Assembly: GCA_963513935.1 (NCBI GenBank) | Contig: OY740768.1 | Span: 64,212,786-64,276,785 of the forward strand | Direction: 5' to 3' | From: Aphrophora alni | Lineage: Eukaryota; Arthropoda; Insecta; Hemiptera; Aphrophoridae | DNA length: 64,000 bases | Shown here: positions 1-13,800 of the stretch, piece by piece | Numbering within the stretch: the first letter of the stretch is position 1 | How the letters are laid out: every line of letters begins with the position of its first letter | Notes under the pieces: generated by a model | The model's database searches: none | Told to the model about the DNA's origin: nothing | The model's input: only the letters and a program-made list of their open reading frames with translations | Translations under genes and position numbers: made by a program

Positions 1-1455
1 GTGTGAAGGTATTAGAATCACTTTATAATATTTAGAAACTGTAAATTACAGTTCTATACATAAGAAGTAAATTTGAATAACTGTGTATATTAATGTATAT
101 AATTTGTATAATACCTTGCCCACAACGCTTCCCACTACTTGCTTACAAATCAATCCCAACAATCTTCCCCATAATTAATAGAACACCGAAAATATCCTCA
201 ATCTCAAACACAAATGTCTACTGGCTCATCATCACTTCTTTAGTCAACCAGTCTTACAGGGAAGCAGAATCTGTGGACATATTTAATGATCGCTCCTAAA
301 GAAATTATCTATCTTTTTTTAATAATGGTTTTCGTACTTAGTTATTTGAATTATTTTGTAGTATCTCTTTTAGTGTGTTATATTTTAGTTTTTTAATTAT
401 ATTTTTTATCTTATAGTTTCTAGGTAAACTTATATTTTTTATCTTTAAAAACATTTTCTTAATCTTATAGTTTTAGAAATTAATTTCTGTGCCTTTATAT
501 TTTATTATTTGTGTTGATTTTGTGTTATTAGTAATTTTTTTTTTTCATATATACTTTTTTGTATAATTCTAACCAGAAGGTTCAACCTGAAATTTTACAA
601 TCTTTAGAGGAGAGATTTTTAAAGTTTACTACGTGTTCGAGACAAATTGAGAATAGTAATTGTTTGGAGAGAAGTTATAAATGAACATACATATTTTGTA
701 TTAAAAACAACAATAATAATAATATATATACTCATATATATGTTATTTCAATTATCTTCATAAAGATTTATGTGATACAATGAAATTGGCAAAAATTACA
801 CATAGAACAATATGGTTCTCACCTCACTTATTTGTTGATATAAACACACGTAATTTAAAAAAAGTAGAAAATGTTTTTAATTAACTCAAAGTTACAACTG
901 CTTGTCCAGTGAACGGAGAGTCTCATCCACGACAGAATCTTGTCTGTGATTTTTTCCTCAAGGTCATCAAATGACTGAACACTCATTCGTAAGTACAGTA
1001 ATTGAAAAATCCTATATGAATTTTCTCGTAAATCCACAAAACATGTATAAAACCTACCTTATAAGTTTATCCAATAATGTTTATTTTATTTCAAAATAAA
1101 TTTATTGTGCATAAGATAAGCAAATGCTACACGCCTTCTTCGATAGATATCTACGAATATCATTTGCATCTGGATACAAACTGATTAGTACCTAGTGACT
1201 CTTTCAAGAACATTACCGGGCTAAGCGGTCACGTTCTAGGCGTACAGAACATCTTGAAAGGAGTTTATTATGTAATAATAATGCGTGTCGCTCTCTATAC
1301 GTTGTGCGACGATTTTCAAACTCTGAAGAAGTCTCAATTCTTTTTTTTTTATTACATATTTATCTCTCTTTATCTGCTACTTAAATTTCAGTCTGGAATG
1401 ATGTTCCCGACTCTCGATATCAATCAACGTCTATATCTTTTCGGCTGTTGTTTTT
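1..1455. other. AT-rich left flank, no gene seen
   Basis: This stretch has no long open frame with protein-like composition. The short frames at 93-299 and 855-1037 are not recognisable and are in simple AT-rich sequence. The last about 50 bases (from about 1405) contain fragments that resemble the satellite unit that follows, so the array edge is gradual. One small hairpin is listed separately. Confidence 0.6.
1201..1260. repeat. small inverted repeat (hairpin)
   Basis: CTTTCAAGA at 1201-1209 is the exact reverse complement of TCTTGAAAG at 1252-1260, with a 42-base loop that is GC-richer than its surroundings. It is short enough to be chance, or the remnant of a mobile-element end. No function is claimed. 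Confidence 0.4.
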
Positions 1456-4400
1456 CGACTTGCAATGACGTTTCTGACTAGTTGTGAAGCAATACCATTC
1501 TCTATCGGCGCGGCGGCGGTTAGTCGAATATCGGCTTGCAATGACGTTTCTGACTCTAGTTGTGAAGCAATGCCATTCTTTATCGATGCGGCGGTTAGTC
1601 GAATATCGGCTTGCAATGACGTTTCTGACTCTAGTTGTGAAGCAATGCCATTCTTTATCGGTGCGGCGGTTAGTCGAATATCGGCTTGCAATGACGTTTC
1701 TGACTCTAGTTGTGAAGCAATGCCATTCTTTATCGGTGCGTCGGTTAGTCGAATATCGGCTTGCAATGACGTTTCTGACTAGTTGTGAAGCAATGCCATT
1801 CTTTATCGGTGCGTCGGTTAGTCGAATATCGGCTTGCAATGACGTTTCTGACTCTAGTTGTGAAGCAATGCCATTCTTTATCGGTGCGTCGGTTAGTCGA
1901 ATATCGGCTTGCAATGACGTTTCTGACTAGTTGTGAAGCAATGCCATTCTTTATCGGCGCGGCGGTTAGTCGAATATCGGCTTGCAATGACGTTTCTGAC
2001 TCTAGTTGTGAAGCAATGCCATTCTTTATCGGTGCGTCGGTTAGTCGAATATCGGCTTGCAATGACGTTTCTGACTAGTTGTGAAGCAATGCCATTCTTT
2101 ATCGGCGCGGCGGTTAGTTGAATATCGGCTTGCAATGACGTTTCTGACTCTAGTTGTGAAGCAATGCCATTCTTTATCGGTGCGGCGGTTAGTCGAATAT
2201 CGGCTTGCAATGACGTTTCTGACTCTAGTTGTGAAGCAATGCCATTCTTTATCGGTGCGGCGGTTAGTCGAATATCGGCTTGCAATGACGTTTCTGACTC
2301 TAGTTGTGAAGCAATGCCATTCTTTATCGGTGCGTCGGTTAGTCGAATATCGGCTTGCAATGACGTTTCTGACTAGTTGTGAAGCAATGCCATTCTTTAT
2401 CGGCGCGGCGGTTAGTCGAATATCGGCTTGCAATGACGTTTCTGACTCTAGTTGTGAAGCAATGCCATTCTTTATCGGCGCGGCGGTTAGTCGAATATCG
2501 GCTTGCAATGACGTTTCTGACTCTAGTTGTGAAGCAATGCCATTCTTTATCGGCGCGGCGGTTAGTCGAATATCGGCTTGCAATGACGTTTCTGACTCTA
2601 GTTGTGAAGCAATGCCATTCTTTATCGGCGCGGCGGTTAGTCGAATATCGGCTTGCAATGACGTTTCTGACTAGTTGTGAAGCAATGCCATTCTTTATCG
2701 GCGCGGCGGTTAGTCGAATATCGGCTTGCAATGACGTTTCTGACTCTAGTTGTGAAGCAATGCTATTCTTTATCGGTGCGTCGGTTAGTCGAATATCGGC
2801 TTGCAATGACGTTTCTGACTAGTTGTGAAGCAATGCCATTCTTTATCGGCGCGGCGGTTAGTCGAATATCGGCTTGCAATGACGTTTCTGACTCTAGTTG
2901 TGAAGCAATGCCATTCTTTATCGGCGCGGCGGTTAGACGAATATCGGCTTGCAATGACGTTTCTGACTAGTTGTGAAGCAATGCCATTCTTTATCGGCGC
3001 GGCGGTTAGTCGAATATCGGCTTGCAATGACGTTTCTGACTAGTTGTGAAGCAATGCCATTCTTTATCGGCGCGGCGGTTAGTCGAATATCGGCTTGCAA
3101 TGACGTTTCTGACTCTAGTTGTGAAGCAATGCTATTCTTTATCGGTGCGTCGGTTAGTCGAATATCGGCTTGCAATGACGTTTCTGACTCTAGTTGTGAA
3201 GCAATGCCATTCTTTATCGGTGCGGCGGTTAGTTGAATATCGGCTTGCAATGACGTTTCTGACTAGTTGTGAAGCAATGCCATTCTTTATCGGCGCGGCG
3301 GTTAGTTGAATATCGGCTTGCAATGACGTTTCTGACTAGTTGTGAAGCAATGCCATTCTTTATCGGCGCGGCGGTTAGTTGAATATCGGCTTGCAATGAC
3401 GTTTCTGACTAGTTGTGAAGCAATGCCATTCTTTATCGGCGCGGCGGTTAGTCGAATATCGGCTTGCAATGACGTTTCTGACTCTAGTTGTGAAGCAATG
3501 CCATTCTTTATCGGCGCGGCGGTTAGACGAATATCGGCTTGCAATGACGTTTCTGACTAGTTGTGAAGCAATGCCATTCTTTATCGGCGCGGCGGTTAGT
3601 CGAATATCGGCTTGCAATGACGTTTCTGACTAGTTGTGAAGCAATGCCATTCTTTATCGGCGCGGCGGTTAGTCGAATATCGGCTTGCAATGACGTTTCT
3701 GACTCTAGTTGTGAAGCAATGCCATTCTTTATCGGCGCGGCGGTTAGTCGAATATCGGCTTGCAATGACGTTTCTGACTAGTTGTGAAGCAATGCCATTC
3801 TTTATCGGCGCGGCGGTTAGTCGAATATCGGCTTGCAATGACGTTTCTGACTCTAGTTGTGAAGCAATGCTATTCTTTATCGGTGCGTCGGTTAGTCGAA
3901 TATCGGCTTGCAATGACGTTTCTGACTAGTTGTGAAGCAATGCCATTCTTTATCGGCGCGGCGGTTAGTCGAATATCGGCTTGCAATGACGTTTCTGACT
4001 CTAGTTGTGAAGCAATGCCATTCTTTATCGGCGCGGCGGTTAGACGAATATCGGCTTGCAATGACGTTTCTGACTAGTTGTGAAGCAATGCCATTCTTTA
4101 TCGGCGCGGCGGTTAGTCGAATATCGGCTTGCAATGACGTTTCTGACTAGTTGTGAAGCAATGCCATTCTTTATCGGCGCGGCGGTTAGTCGAATATCGG
4201 CTTGCAATGACGTTTCTGACTCTAGTTGTGAAGCAATGCCATTCTTTATCGGCGCGGCGGTTAGTCGAATATCGGCTTGCAATGACGTTTCTGACTAGTT
4301 GTGAAGCAATGCCATTCTTTATCGGCGCGGCGGTTAGACGAATATCGGCTTGCAATGACGTTTCTGACTAGTTGTGAAGCAATGCCATTCTCTATCGGCG

Positions 4401-4849
4401 CGGCGGTTAGACGAATATCGGCTTGCAATGACGTTTCTGACTAGTTGTGAAGCAATGCCATTCTCTATCGGCGCGGCGGTTAGACGAATATCGGCTTGCA
4501 ATGACGTTTCTGACTAGTTGTGAAGCAATGCCATTCTCTATCGGCGCGGCGGTTAGACGAATATCGGCTTGCAATGACGTTTCTGACTAGTTGTGAAGCA
4601 ATGCCATTCTCTATCGGCGCGGCGGTTAGACGAATATCGGCTTGCAATGACGTTTCTGACTAGTTGTGAAGCAATGCCATTCTTTATCGGCGCGGCGGTT
4701 AGACGAATATCGGCTTGCAATGACGTTTCTGACTCTAGTTGTGAAGCAATGCCATTCTTTATCGGCGCGGCGGTTAGACGAATATCGGCTTGCAATGACG
4801 TTTCTGACTAGTTGTGAAGCAATGCCATTCTTTATCGGCGCGGCGGTTA

Positions 4850-7800
4850 GACGAATATCGGCTTGCAATGACGTTTCTGACTAGTTGTGAAGCAATGCCA
4901 TTCTCTATCGGCGCGGCGGTTAGACGAATATCGGCTTGCAATGACGTTTCTGACTAGTTGTGAAGCAATGCCATTCTTTATCGGCGCGGCGGTTAGTCGA
5001 ATATCGGCTTGGAATGACGTTTCTGACTCTAGTTGTGAAGCAATGCCATTCTTTATCGGTGCGTCGGTTAGTCGAATATCGGCTTGCAATGACGTTTCTG
5101 ACTAGTTGTGAAGCAATGCCATTCTTTATCGGCGCAGCGGTTAGTTGAATATCGGCTTGCAATGACGTTTCTGACTAGTTGTGAAGCAATGCCATTCTTT
5201 ATCGGCGCGGCGGTTAGTCGAATATCGGCTTGCAATGACGTTTCTGACTAGTTGTGAAGCAATGCCATTATTTATCGGCGCGGCGGTTAGTTGAATATCG
5301 GCTTGCATGACGTTTCTGACTAGTTGTGAACCAATGTCATTCTTTATCGGCGCGGCGGTTAGTTGAATATCGGCTTGCATGACGTTTCTGACTAGTTGTG
5401 AAGCAATGCCATTATTTATCGGCGCGGCGGTTAGTTGAATATCGGCTTGCAATGACGTTTCTGACTAGTTGTGAAGCAATGCCATTATTTATCGGCGCGG
5501 CGGTTAGTTGAATATCGGCTTGCATGACGTTTCTGACTAGTTGTGAAGCAATGTCATTCTTTATCGGCGCGGCGGTTAGTTGAATATCGGCTTGCAATGA
5601 CGTTACTGACTAGTTGTGAAGCAATACCAATCTCTATCGGCGCGGCGGTTAGTTGAATATCGGCTTGCAATGACGTTTCTGACTAGTTGTGAAGCAATGC
5701 CATTATTTATCGGCGCGGCGGTTAGACGAATATCGGCTTGCAATGACGTTTCTGACTAGTTGTGAAGCAATGTCATTCTTTATCGGCGCGGCGGTTAGTC
5801 GAATATCGGCTTGCAATGACGTTTCTGACTAGTTGTGAAGCAATGCCATTATTTATCGGCGCGGCGGTTAGACGAATATCGGCTTGCAATGACGTTTCTG
5901 ACTAGTTGTGAAGCAATGCCATTATTTATCGGCGCGGCGGTTAGACGAATATCGGCTTGCAATGACGTTTCTGACTATATGTGAAGCAATGCCATTATTT
6001 ATCGGCGCGGCGGTTAGACGAATATCGGCTTGCATGACGTTTCTGACTAGTTGTGAAGCAATGCCATTATTTATCGGCGCGGCGGTTAGACGAATATCGG
6101 CTTGCATGACGTTTCTGACTAGTTGTGAAGCAATGTCATTATTTATCGGCGCGGCGGTTAGACGAATATCGGCTTGCATGACGTTTCTGACTAGTTGTGA
6201 AGCAATGCCATTATTTATCGGCGCGGCGGTTAGACGAATATCGGCTTGCATGACGTTTCTGACTAGTTGTGAAGCAATGCCATTATTTATCGGCGCGGCG
6301 GTTAGACGAATATCGGCTTGCAATGACGTTTCTGACTAGTTGTGAAGCAATGTCATTCTTTATCGGCGCGGCGGTTAGTTGAATATCGGCTTGCAATGAC
6401 GTTACTGACTAGTTGTGAAGCAATACCAATCTCTATCGGCGCGGCGGTTAGTTGAATATCGGCTTGCAATGACGTTTCTGACTAGTTGTGAAGCAATGCC
6501 ATTATTTATCGGCGCGGCGGTTAGACGAATATCGGCTTGCAATGACGTTTCTGACTAGTTGTGAAGCAATGTCATTCTTTATCGGCGCGGCGGTTAGTCG
6601 AATATCGGCTTGCAATGACGTTTCTGACTAGTTGTGAAGCAATGCCATTATTTATCGGCGCGGCGGTTAGACGAATATCGGCTTGCAATGACGTTTCTGA
6701 CTAGTTGTGAAGCAATGCCATTATTTATCGGCGCGGCGGTTAGACGAATATCGGCTTGCAATGACGTTTCTGACTATATGTGAAGCAATGCCATTATTTA
6801 TCGGCGCGGCGGTTAGACGAATATCGGCTTGCATGACGTTTCTGACTAGTTGTGAAGCAATGCCATTATTTATCGGCGCGGCGGTTAGACGAATATCGGC
6901 TTGCATGACGTTTCTGACTAGTTGTGAAGCAATGTCATTATTTATCGGCGCGGCGGTTAGACGAATATCGGCTTGCATGACGTTTCTGACTAGTTGTGAA
7001 GCAATGCCATTATTTATCGGCGCGGCGGTTAGACGAATATCGGCTTGCATGACGTTTCTGACTAGTTGTGAAGCAATGCCATTATTTATCGGCGCGGCGG
7101 TTAGACGAATATCGGCTTGCAATGACGTTTCTGACTAGTTGTGAAGCAATGCCATTATTTATCGGCGCGGCGGTTAGACGAATATCGGCTTGCATGACGT
7201 TTCTGACTAGTTGTGAAGCAATGCCATTATTTATCGGCGCGGCGGTTAGACGAATATCGGCTTGCATGACGTTTCTGACTAGTTGTGAAGCAATGCCATT
7301 ATTTATCGGCGCGGCGGTTAGACGAATATCGGCTTGCATGACGTTTCTGACTAGTTGTGAAGCAATGCCATTATTTATCGGCGCGGCGGTTAGACGAATA
7401 TCGGCTTGCATGACGTTTCTGACTAGTTGTGAAGCAATGCCATTATTTATCGGCGCGGCGGTTAGACGAATATCGGCTTGCATGACGTTTCTGACTAGTT
7501 GTGAAGCAATGCCATTATTTATCGGCGCGGCGGTTAGACGAATATCGGCTTGCATGACGTTTCTGACTAGTTGTGAAGCAATGCCATTATTTATCGGCGC
7601 GGCGGTTAGACGAATATCGGCTTGCATGACGTTTCTGACTAGTTGTGAAGCAATGCCATTATTTATCGGCGCGGCGGTTAGACGAATATCGGCTTGCAAT
7701 GACGTTTCTGACTAGTTGTGAAGCAATGCCATTATTTATCGGCGCGGCGGTTAGACGAATATCGGCTTGCAATGACGTTTCTGACTAGTTGTGAAGCAAT

Positions 7801-10800
7801 GCCATTATTTATCGGCGCGGCGGTTAGACGAATATCGGCTTGCATGACGTTTCTGACTAGTTGTGAAGCAATGCCATTCTTTATCGGCGCGGCGGTTAGT
7901 CGAATATCGGCTTGCAATGACGTTTCTGACTCTAGTTGTGAAGCAATGCCATTCTTTATCGGCGCGGCGGTTAGTCGAATATCGGCTTGCAATGACGTTT
8001 CTGACTCTAGTTGTGAAGCAATGCCATTCTTTATCGGCGCGGCGGTTAGTCGAATATCGGCTTGCAATGACGTTTCTGACTCTAGTTGTGAAGCAATGCC
8101 ATTCTTTATCGGCGCGGCGGTTAGTCGAATATCGGCTTGCAATGACGTTTCTGACTAGTTGTGAAGCAATGCCATTCTTTATCGGCGCGGCGGTTAGTCG
8201 AATATCGGCTTGCAATGACGTTTCTGACTCTAGTTGTGAAGCAATGCTATTCTTTATCGGTGCGTCGGTTAGTCGAATATCGGCTTGCAATGACGTTTCT
8301 GACTCTAGTTGTGAAGCAATGCCATTCTTTATCGGCGCGGCGGTTAGTCGAATATCGGCTTGCAATGACGTTTCTGACTAGTTGTGAAGCAATGCCATTC
8401 TTTATCGGCGCGGCGGTTAGTCGAATATCGGCTTGCAATGACGTTTCTGACTCTAGTTGTGAAGCAATGCCATTCTTTATCGGCGCGGCGGTTAGACGAA
8501 TATCGGCTTGCAATGACGTTTCTGACTAGTTGTGAAGCAATGCCATTCTTTATCGGCGCGGCGGTTAGTCGAATATCGGCTTGCAATGACGTTTCTGACT
8601 AGTTGTGAAGCAATGCCATTCTTTATCGGCGCGGCGGTTAGTCGAATATCGGCTTGCAATGACGTTTCTGACTCTAGTTGTGAAGCAATGCCATTCTTTA
8701 TCGGCGCGGCGGTTAGTCGAATATCGGCTTGCAATGACGTTTCTGACTAGTTGTGAAGCAATGCCATTCTTTATCGGCGCGGCGGTTAGTCGAATATCGG
8801 CTTGCAATGACGTTTCTGACTCTAGTTGTGAAGCAATGCTATTCTTTATCGGTGCGTCGGTTAGTCGAATATCGGCTTGCAATGACGTTTCTGACTAGTT
8901 GTGAAGCAATGCCATTCTTTATCGGCGCGGCGGTTAGTCGAATATCGGCTTGCAATGACGTTTCTGACTAGTTGTGAAGCAATGCCATTCTTTATCGGCG
9001 CGGCGGTTAGTCGAATATCGGCTTGCAATGACGTTTCTGACTCTAGTTGTGAAGCAATGCCATTCTTTATCGGCGCGGCGGTTAGACGAATATCGGCTTG
9101 CAATGACGTTTCTGACTAGTTGTGAAGCAATGCCATTCTTTATCGGCGCGGCGGTTAGTCGAATATCGGCTTGCAATGACGTTTCTGACTAGTTGTGAAG
9201 CAATGCCATTCTTTATCGGCGCGGCGGTTAGTCGAATATCGGCTTGCAATGACGTTTCTGACTCTAGTTGTGAAGCAATGCTATTCTTTATCGGTGCGTC
9301 GGTTAGTCGAATATCGGCTTGCAATGACGTTTCTGACTCTAGTTGTGAAGCAATGCCATTCTTTATCGGCGCGGCGGTTAGTCGAATATCGGCTTGCAAT
9401 GACGTTTCTGACTCTAGTTGTGAAGCAATGCCATTCTTTATCGGCGCGGCGGTTAGTCGAATATCGGCTTGCAATGACGTTTCTGACTCTAGTTGTGAAG
9501 CAATGCCATTCTTTATCGGCGCGGCGGTTAGTCGAATATCGGCTTGCAATGACGTTTCTGACTAGTTGTGAAGCAATGCCATTCTTTATCGGCGCGGCGG
9601 TTAGTCGAATATCGGCTTGCAATGACGTTTCTGACTCTAGTTGTGAAGCAATGCTATTCTTTATCGGTGCGTCGGTTAGTCGAATATCGGCTTGCAATGA
9701 CGTTTCTGACTAGTTGTGAAGCAATGCCATTCTTTATCGGCGCGGCGGTTAGTCGAATATCGGCTTGCAATGACGTTTCTGACTCTAGTTGTGAAGCAAT
9801 GCCATTCTTTATCGGCGCGGCGGTTAGACGAATATCGGCTTGCAATGACGTTTCTGACTAGTTGTGAAGCAATGCCATTCTTTATCGGCGCGGCGGTTAG
9901 TCGAATATCGGCTTGCAATGACGTTTCTGACTAGTTGTGAAGCAATGCCATTCTTTATCGGCGCGGCGGTTAGTCGAATATCGGCTTGCAATGACGTTTC
10001 TGACTCTAGTTGTGAAGCAATGCTATTCTTTATCGGTGCGTCGGTTAGTCGAATATCGGCTTGCAATGACGTTTCTGACTCTAGTTGTGAAGCAATGCCA
10101 TTCTTTATCGGTGCGGCGGTTAGTTGAATATCGGCTTGCAATGACGTTTCTGACTAGTTGTGAAGCAATGCCATTCTTTATCGGCGCGGCGGTTAGTTGA
10201 ATATCGGCTTGCAATGACGTTTCTGACTAGTTGTGAAGCAATGCCATTCTTTATCGGCGCGGCGGTTAGTTGAATATCGGCTTGCAATGACGTTTCTGAC
10301 TAGTTGTGAAGCAATGCCATTCTTTATCGGCGCGGCGGTTAGTCGAATATCGGCTTGCAATGACGTTTCTGACTCTAGTTGTGAAGCAATGCCATTCTTT
10401 ATCGGCGCGGCGGTTAGACGAATATCGGCTTGCAATGACGTTTCTGACTAGTTGTGAAGCAATGCCATTCTTTATCGGCGCGGCGGTTAGTCGAATATCG
10501 GCTTGCAATGACGTTTCTGACTAGTTGTGAAGCAATGCCATTCTTTATCGGCGCGGCGGTTAGTCGAATATCGGCTTGCAATGACGTTTCTGACTCTAGT
10601 TGTGAAGCAATGCCATTCTTTATCGGCGCGGCGGTTAGACGAATATCGGCTTGCAATGACGTTTCTGACTAGTTGTGAAGCAATGCCATTCTCTATCGGC
10701 GCGGCGGTTAGACGAATATCGGCTTGCAATGACGTTTCTGACTAGTTGTGAAGCAATGCCATTCTTTATCGGCGCGGCGGTTAGTCGAATATCGGCTTGG

Positions 10801-13800
10801 AATGACGTTTCTGACTCTAGTTGTGAAGCAATGCCATTCTTTATCGGTGCGTCGGTTAGTCGAATATCGGCTTGCAATGACGTTTCTGACTAGTTGTGAA
10901 GCAATGCCATTCTTTATCGGCGCAGCGGTTAGTTGAATATCGGCTTGCAATGACGTTTCTGACTAGTTGTGAAGCAATGCCATTCTTTATCGGCGCGGCG
11001 GTTAGTCGAATATCGGCTTGCAATGACGTTTCTGACTAGTTGTGAAGCAATGCCATTATTTATCGGCGCGGCGGTTAGTTGAATATCGGCTTGCATGACG
11101 TTTCTGACTAGTTGTGAACCAATGTCATTCTTTATCGGCGCGGCGGTTAGTTGAATATCGGCTTGCATGACGTTTCTGACTAGTTGTGAAGCAATGCCAT
11201 TATTTATCGGCGCGGCGGTTAGTTGAATATCGGCTTGCAATGACGTTTCTGACTAGTTGTGAAGCAATGCCATTATTTATCGGCGCGGCGGTTAGTTGAA
11301 TATCGGCTTGCATGACGTTTCTGACTAGTTGTGAAGCAATGTCATTCTTTATCGGCGCGGCGGTTAGTTGAATATCGGCTTGCAATGACGTTACTGACTA
11401 GTTGTGAAGCAATACCAATCTCTATCGGCGCGGCGGTTAGTTGAATATCGGCTTGCAATGACGTTTCTGACTAGTTGTGAAGCAATGCCATTATTTATCG
11501 GCGCGGCGGTTAGACGAATATCGGCTTGCAATGACGTTTCTGACTAGTTGTGAAGCAATGTCATTCTTTATCGGCGCGGCGGTTAGTCGAATATCGGCTT
11601 GCAATGACGTTTCTGACTAGTTGTGAAGCAATGCCATTATTTATCGGCGCGGCGGTTAGACGAATATCGGCTTGCAATGACGTTTCTGACTAGTTGTGAA
11701 GCAATGCCATTATTTATCGGCGCGGCGGTTAGACGAATATCGGCTTGCAATGACGTTTCTGACTATATGTGAAGCAATGCCATTATTTATCGGCGCGGCG
11801 GTTAGACGAATATCGGCTTGCATGACGTTTCTGACTAGTTGTGAAGCAATGCCATTATTTATCGGCGCGGCGGTTAGACGAATATCGGCTTGCATGACGT
11901 TTCTGACTAGTTGTGAAGCAATGTCATTATTTATCGGCGCGGCGGTTAGACGAATATCGGCTTGCATGACGTTTCTGACTAGTTGTGAAGCAATGCCATT
12001 ATTTATCGGCGCGGCGGTTAGACGAATATCGGCTTGCATGACGTTTCTGACTAGTTGTGAAGCAATGCCATTATTTATCGGCGCGGCGGTTAGACGAATA
12101 TCGGCTTGCAATGACGTTTCTGACTAGTTGTGAAGCAATGTCATTCTTTATCGGCGCGGCGGTTAGTTGAATATCGGCTTGCAATGACGTTACTGACTAG
12201 TTGTGAAGCAATACCAATCTCTATCGGCGCGGCGGTTAGTTGAATATCGGCTTGCAATGACGTTTCTGACTAGTTGTGAAGCAATGCCATTATTTATCGG
12301 CGCGGCGGTTAGACGAATATCGGCTTGCAATGACGTTTCTGACTAGTTGTGAAGCAATGTCATTCTTTATCGGCGCGGCGGTTAGTCGAATATCGGCTTG
12401 CAATGACGTTTCTGACTAGTTGTGAAGCAATGCCATTATTTATCGGCGCGGCGGTTAGACGAATATCGGCTTGCAATGACGTTTCTGACTAGTTGTGAAG
12501 CAATGCCATTATTTATCGGCGCGGCGGTTAGACGAATATCGGCTTGCAATGACGTTTCTGACTATATGTGAAGCAATGCCATTATTTATCGGCGCGGCGG
12601 TTAGACGAATATCGGCTTGCATGACGTTTCTGACTAGTTGTGAAGCAATGCCATTATTTATCGGCGCGGCGGTTAGACGAATATCGGCTTGCATGACGTT
12701 TCTGACTAGTTGTGAAGCAATGTCATTATTTATCGGCGCGGCGGTTAGACGAATATCGGCTTGCATGACGTTTCTGACTAGTTGTGAAGCAATGCCATTA
12801 TTTATCGGCGCGGCGGTTAGACGAATATCGGCTTGCATGACGTTTCTGACTAGTTGTGAAGCAATGCCATTATTTATCGGCGCGGCGGTTAGACGAATAT
12901 CGGCTTGCAATGACGTTTCTGACTAGTTGTGAAGCAATGCCATTATTTATCGGCGCGGCGGTTAGACGAATATCGGCTTGCATGACGTTTCTGACTAGTT
13001 GTGAAGCAATGCCATTATTTATCGGCGCGGCGGTTAGACGAATATCGGCTTGCATGACGTTTCTGACTAGTTGTGAAGCAATGCCATTATTTATCGGCGC
13101 GGCGGTTAGACGAATATCGGCTTGCATGACGTTTCTGACTAGTTGTGAAGCAATGCCATTATTTATCGGCGCGGCGGTTAGACGAATATCGGCTTGCATG
13201 ACGTTTCTGACTAGTTGTGAAGCAATGCCATTATTTATCGGCGCGGCGGTTAGACGAATATCGGCTTGCATGACGTTTCTGACTAGTTGTGAAGCAATGC
13301 CATTATTTATCGGCGCGGCGGTTAGACGAATATCGGCTTGCATGACGTTTCTGACTAGTTGTGAAGCAATGCCATTATTTATCGGCGCGGCGGTTAGACG
13401 AATATCGGCTTGCATGACGTTTCTGACTAGTTGTGAAGCAATGCCATTATTTATCGGCGCGGCGGTTAGACGAATATCGGCTTGCAATGACGTTTCTGAC
13501 TAGTTGTGAAGCAATGCCATTATTTATCGGCGCGGCGGTTAGACGAATATCGGCTTGCAATGACGTTTCTGACTAGTTGTGAAGCAATGCCATTATTTAT
13601 CGGCGCGGCGGTTAGACGAATATCGGCTTGCATGACGTTTCTGACTAGTTGTGAAGCAATGCCATTCTTTATCGGCGCGGCGGTTAGTCGAATATCGGCT
13701 TGCAATGACGTTTCTGACTCTAGTTGTGAAGCAATGCCATTCTTTATCGGCGCGGCGGTTAGTCGAATATCGGCTTGCAATGACGTTTCTGACTCTAGTT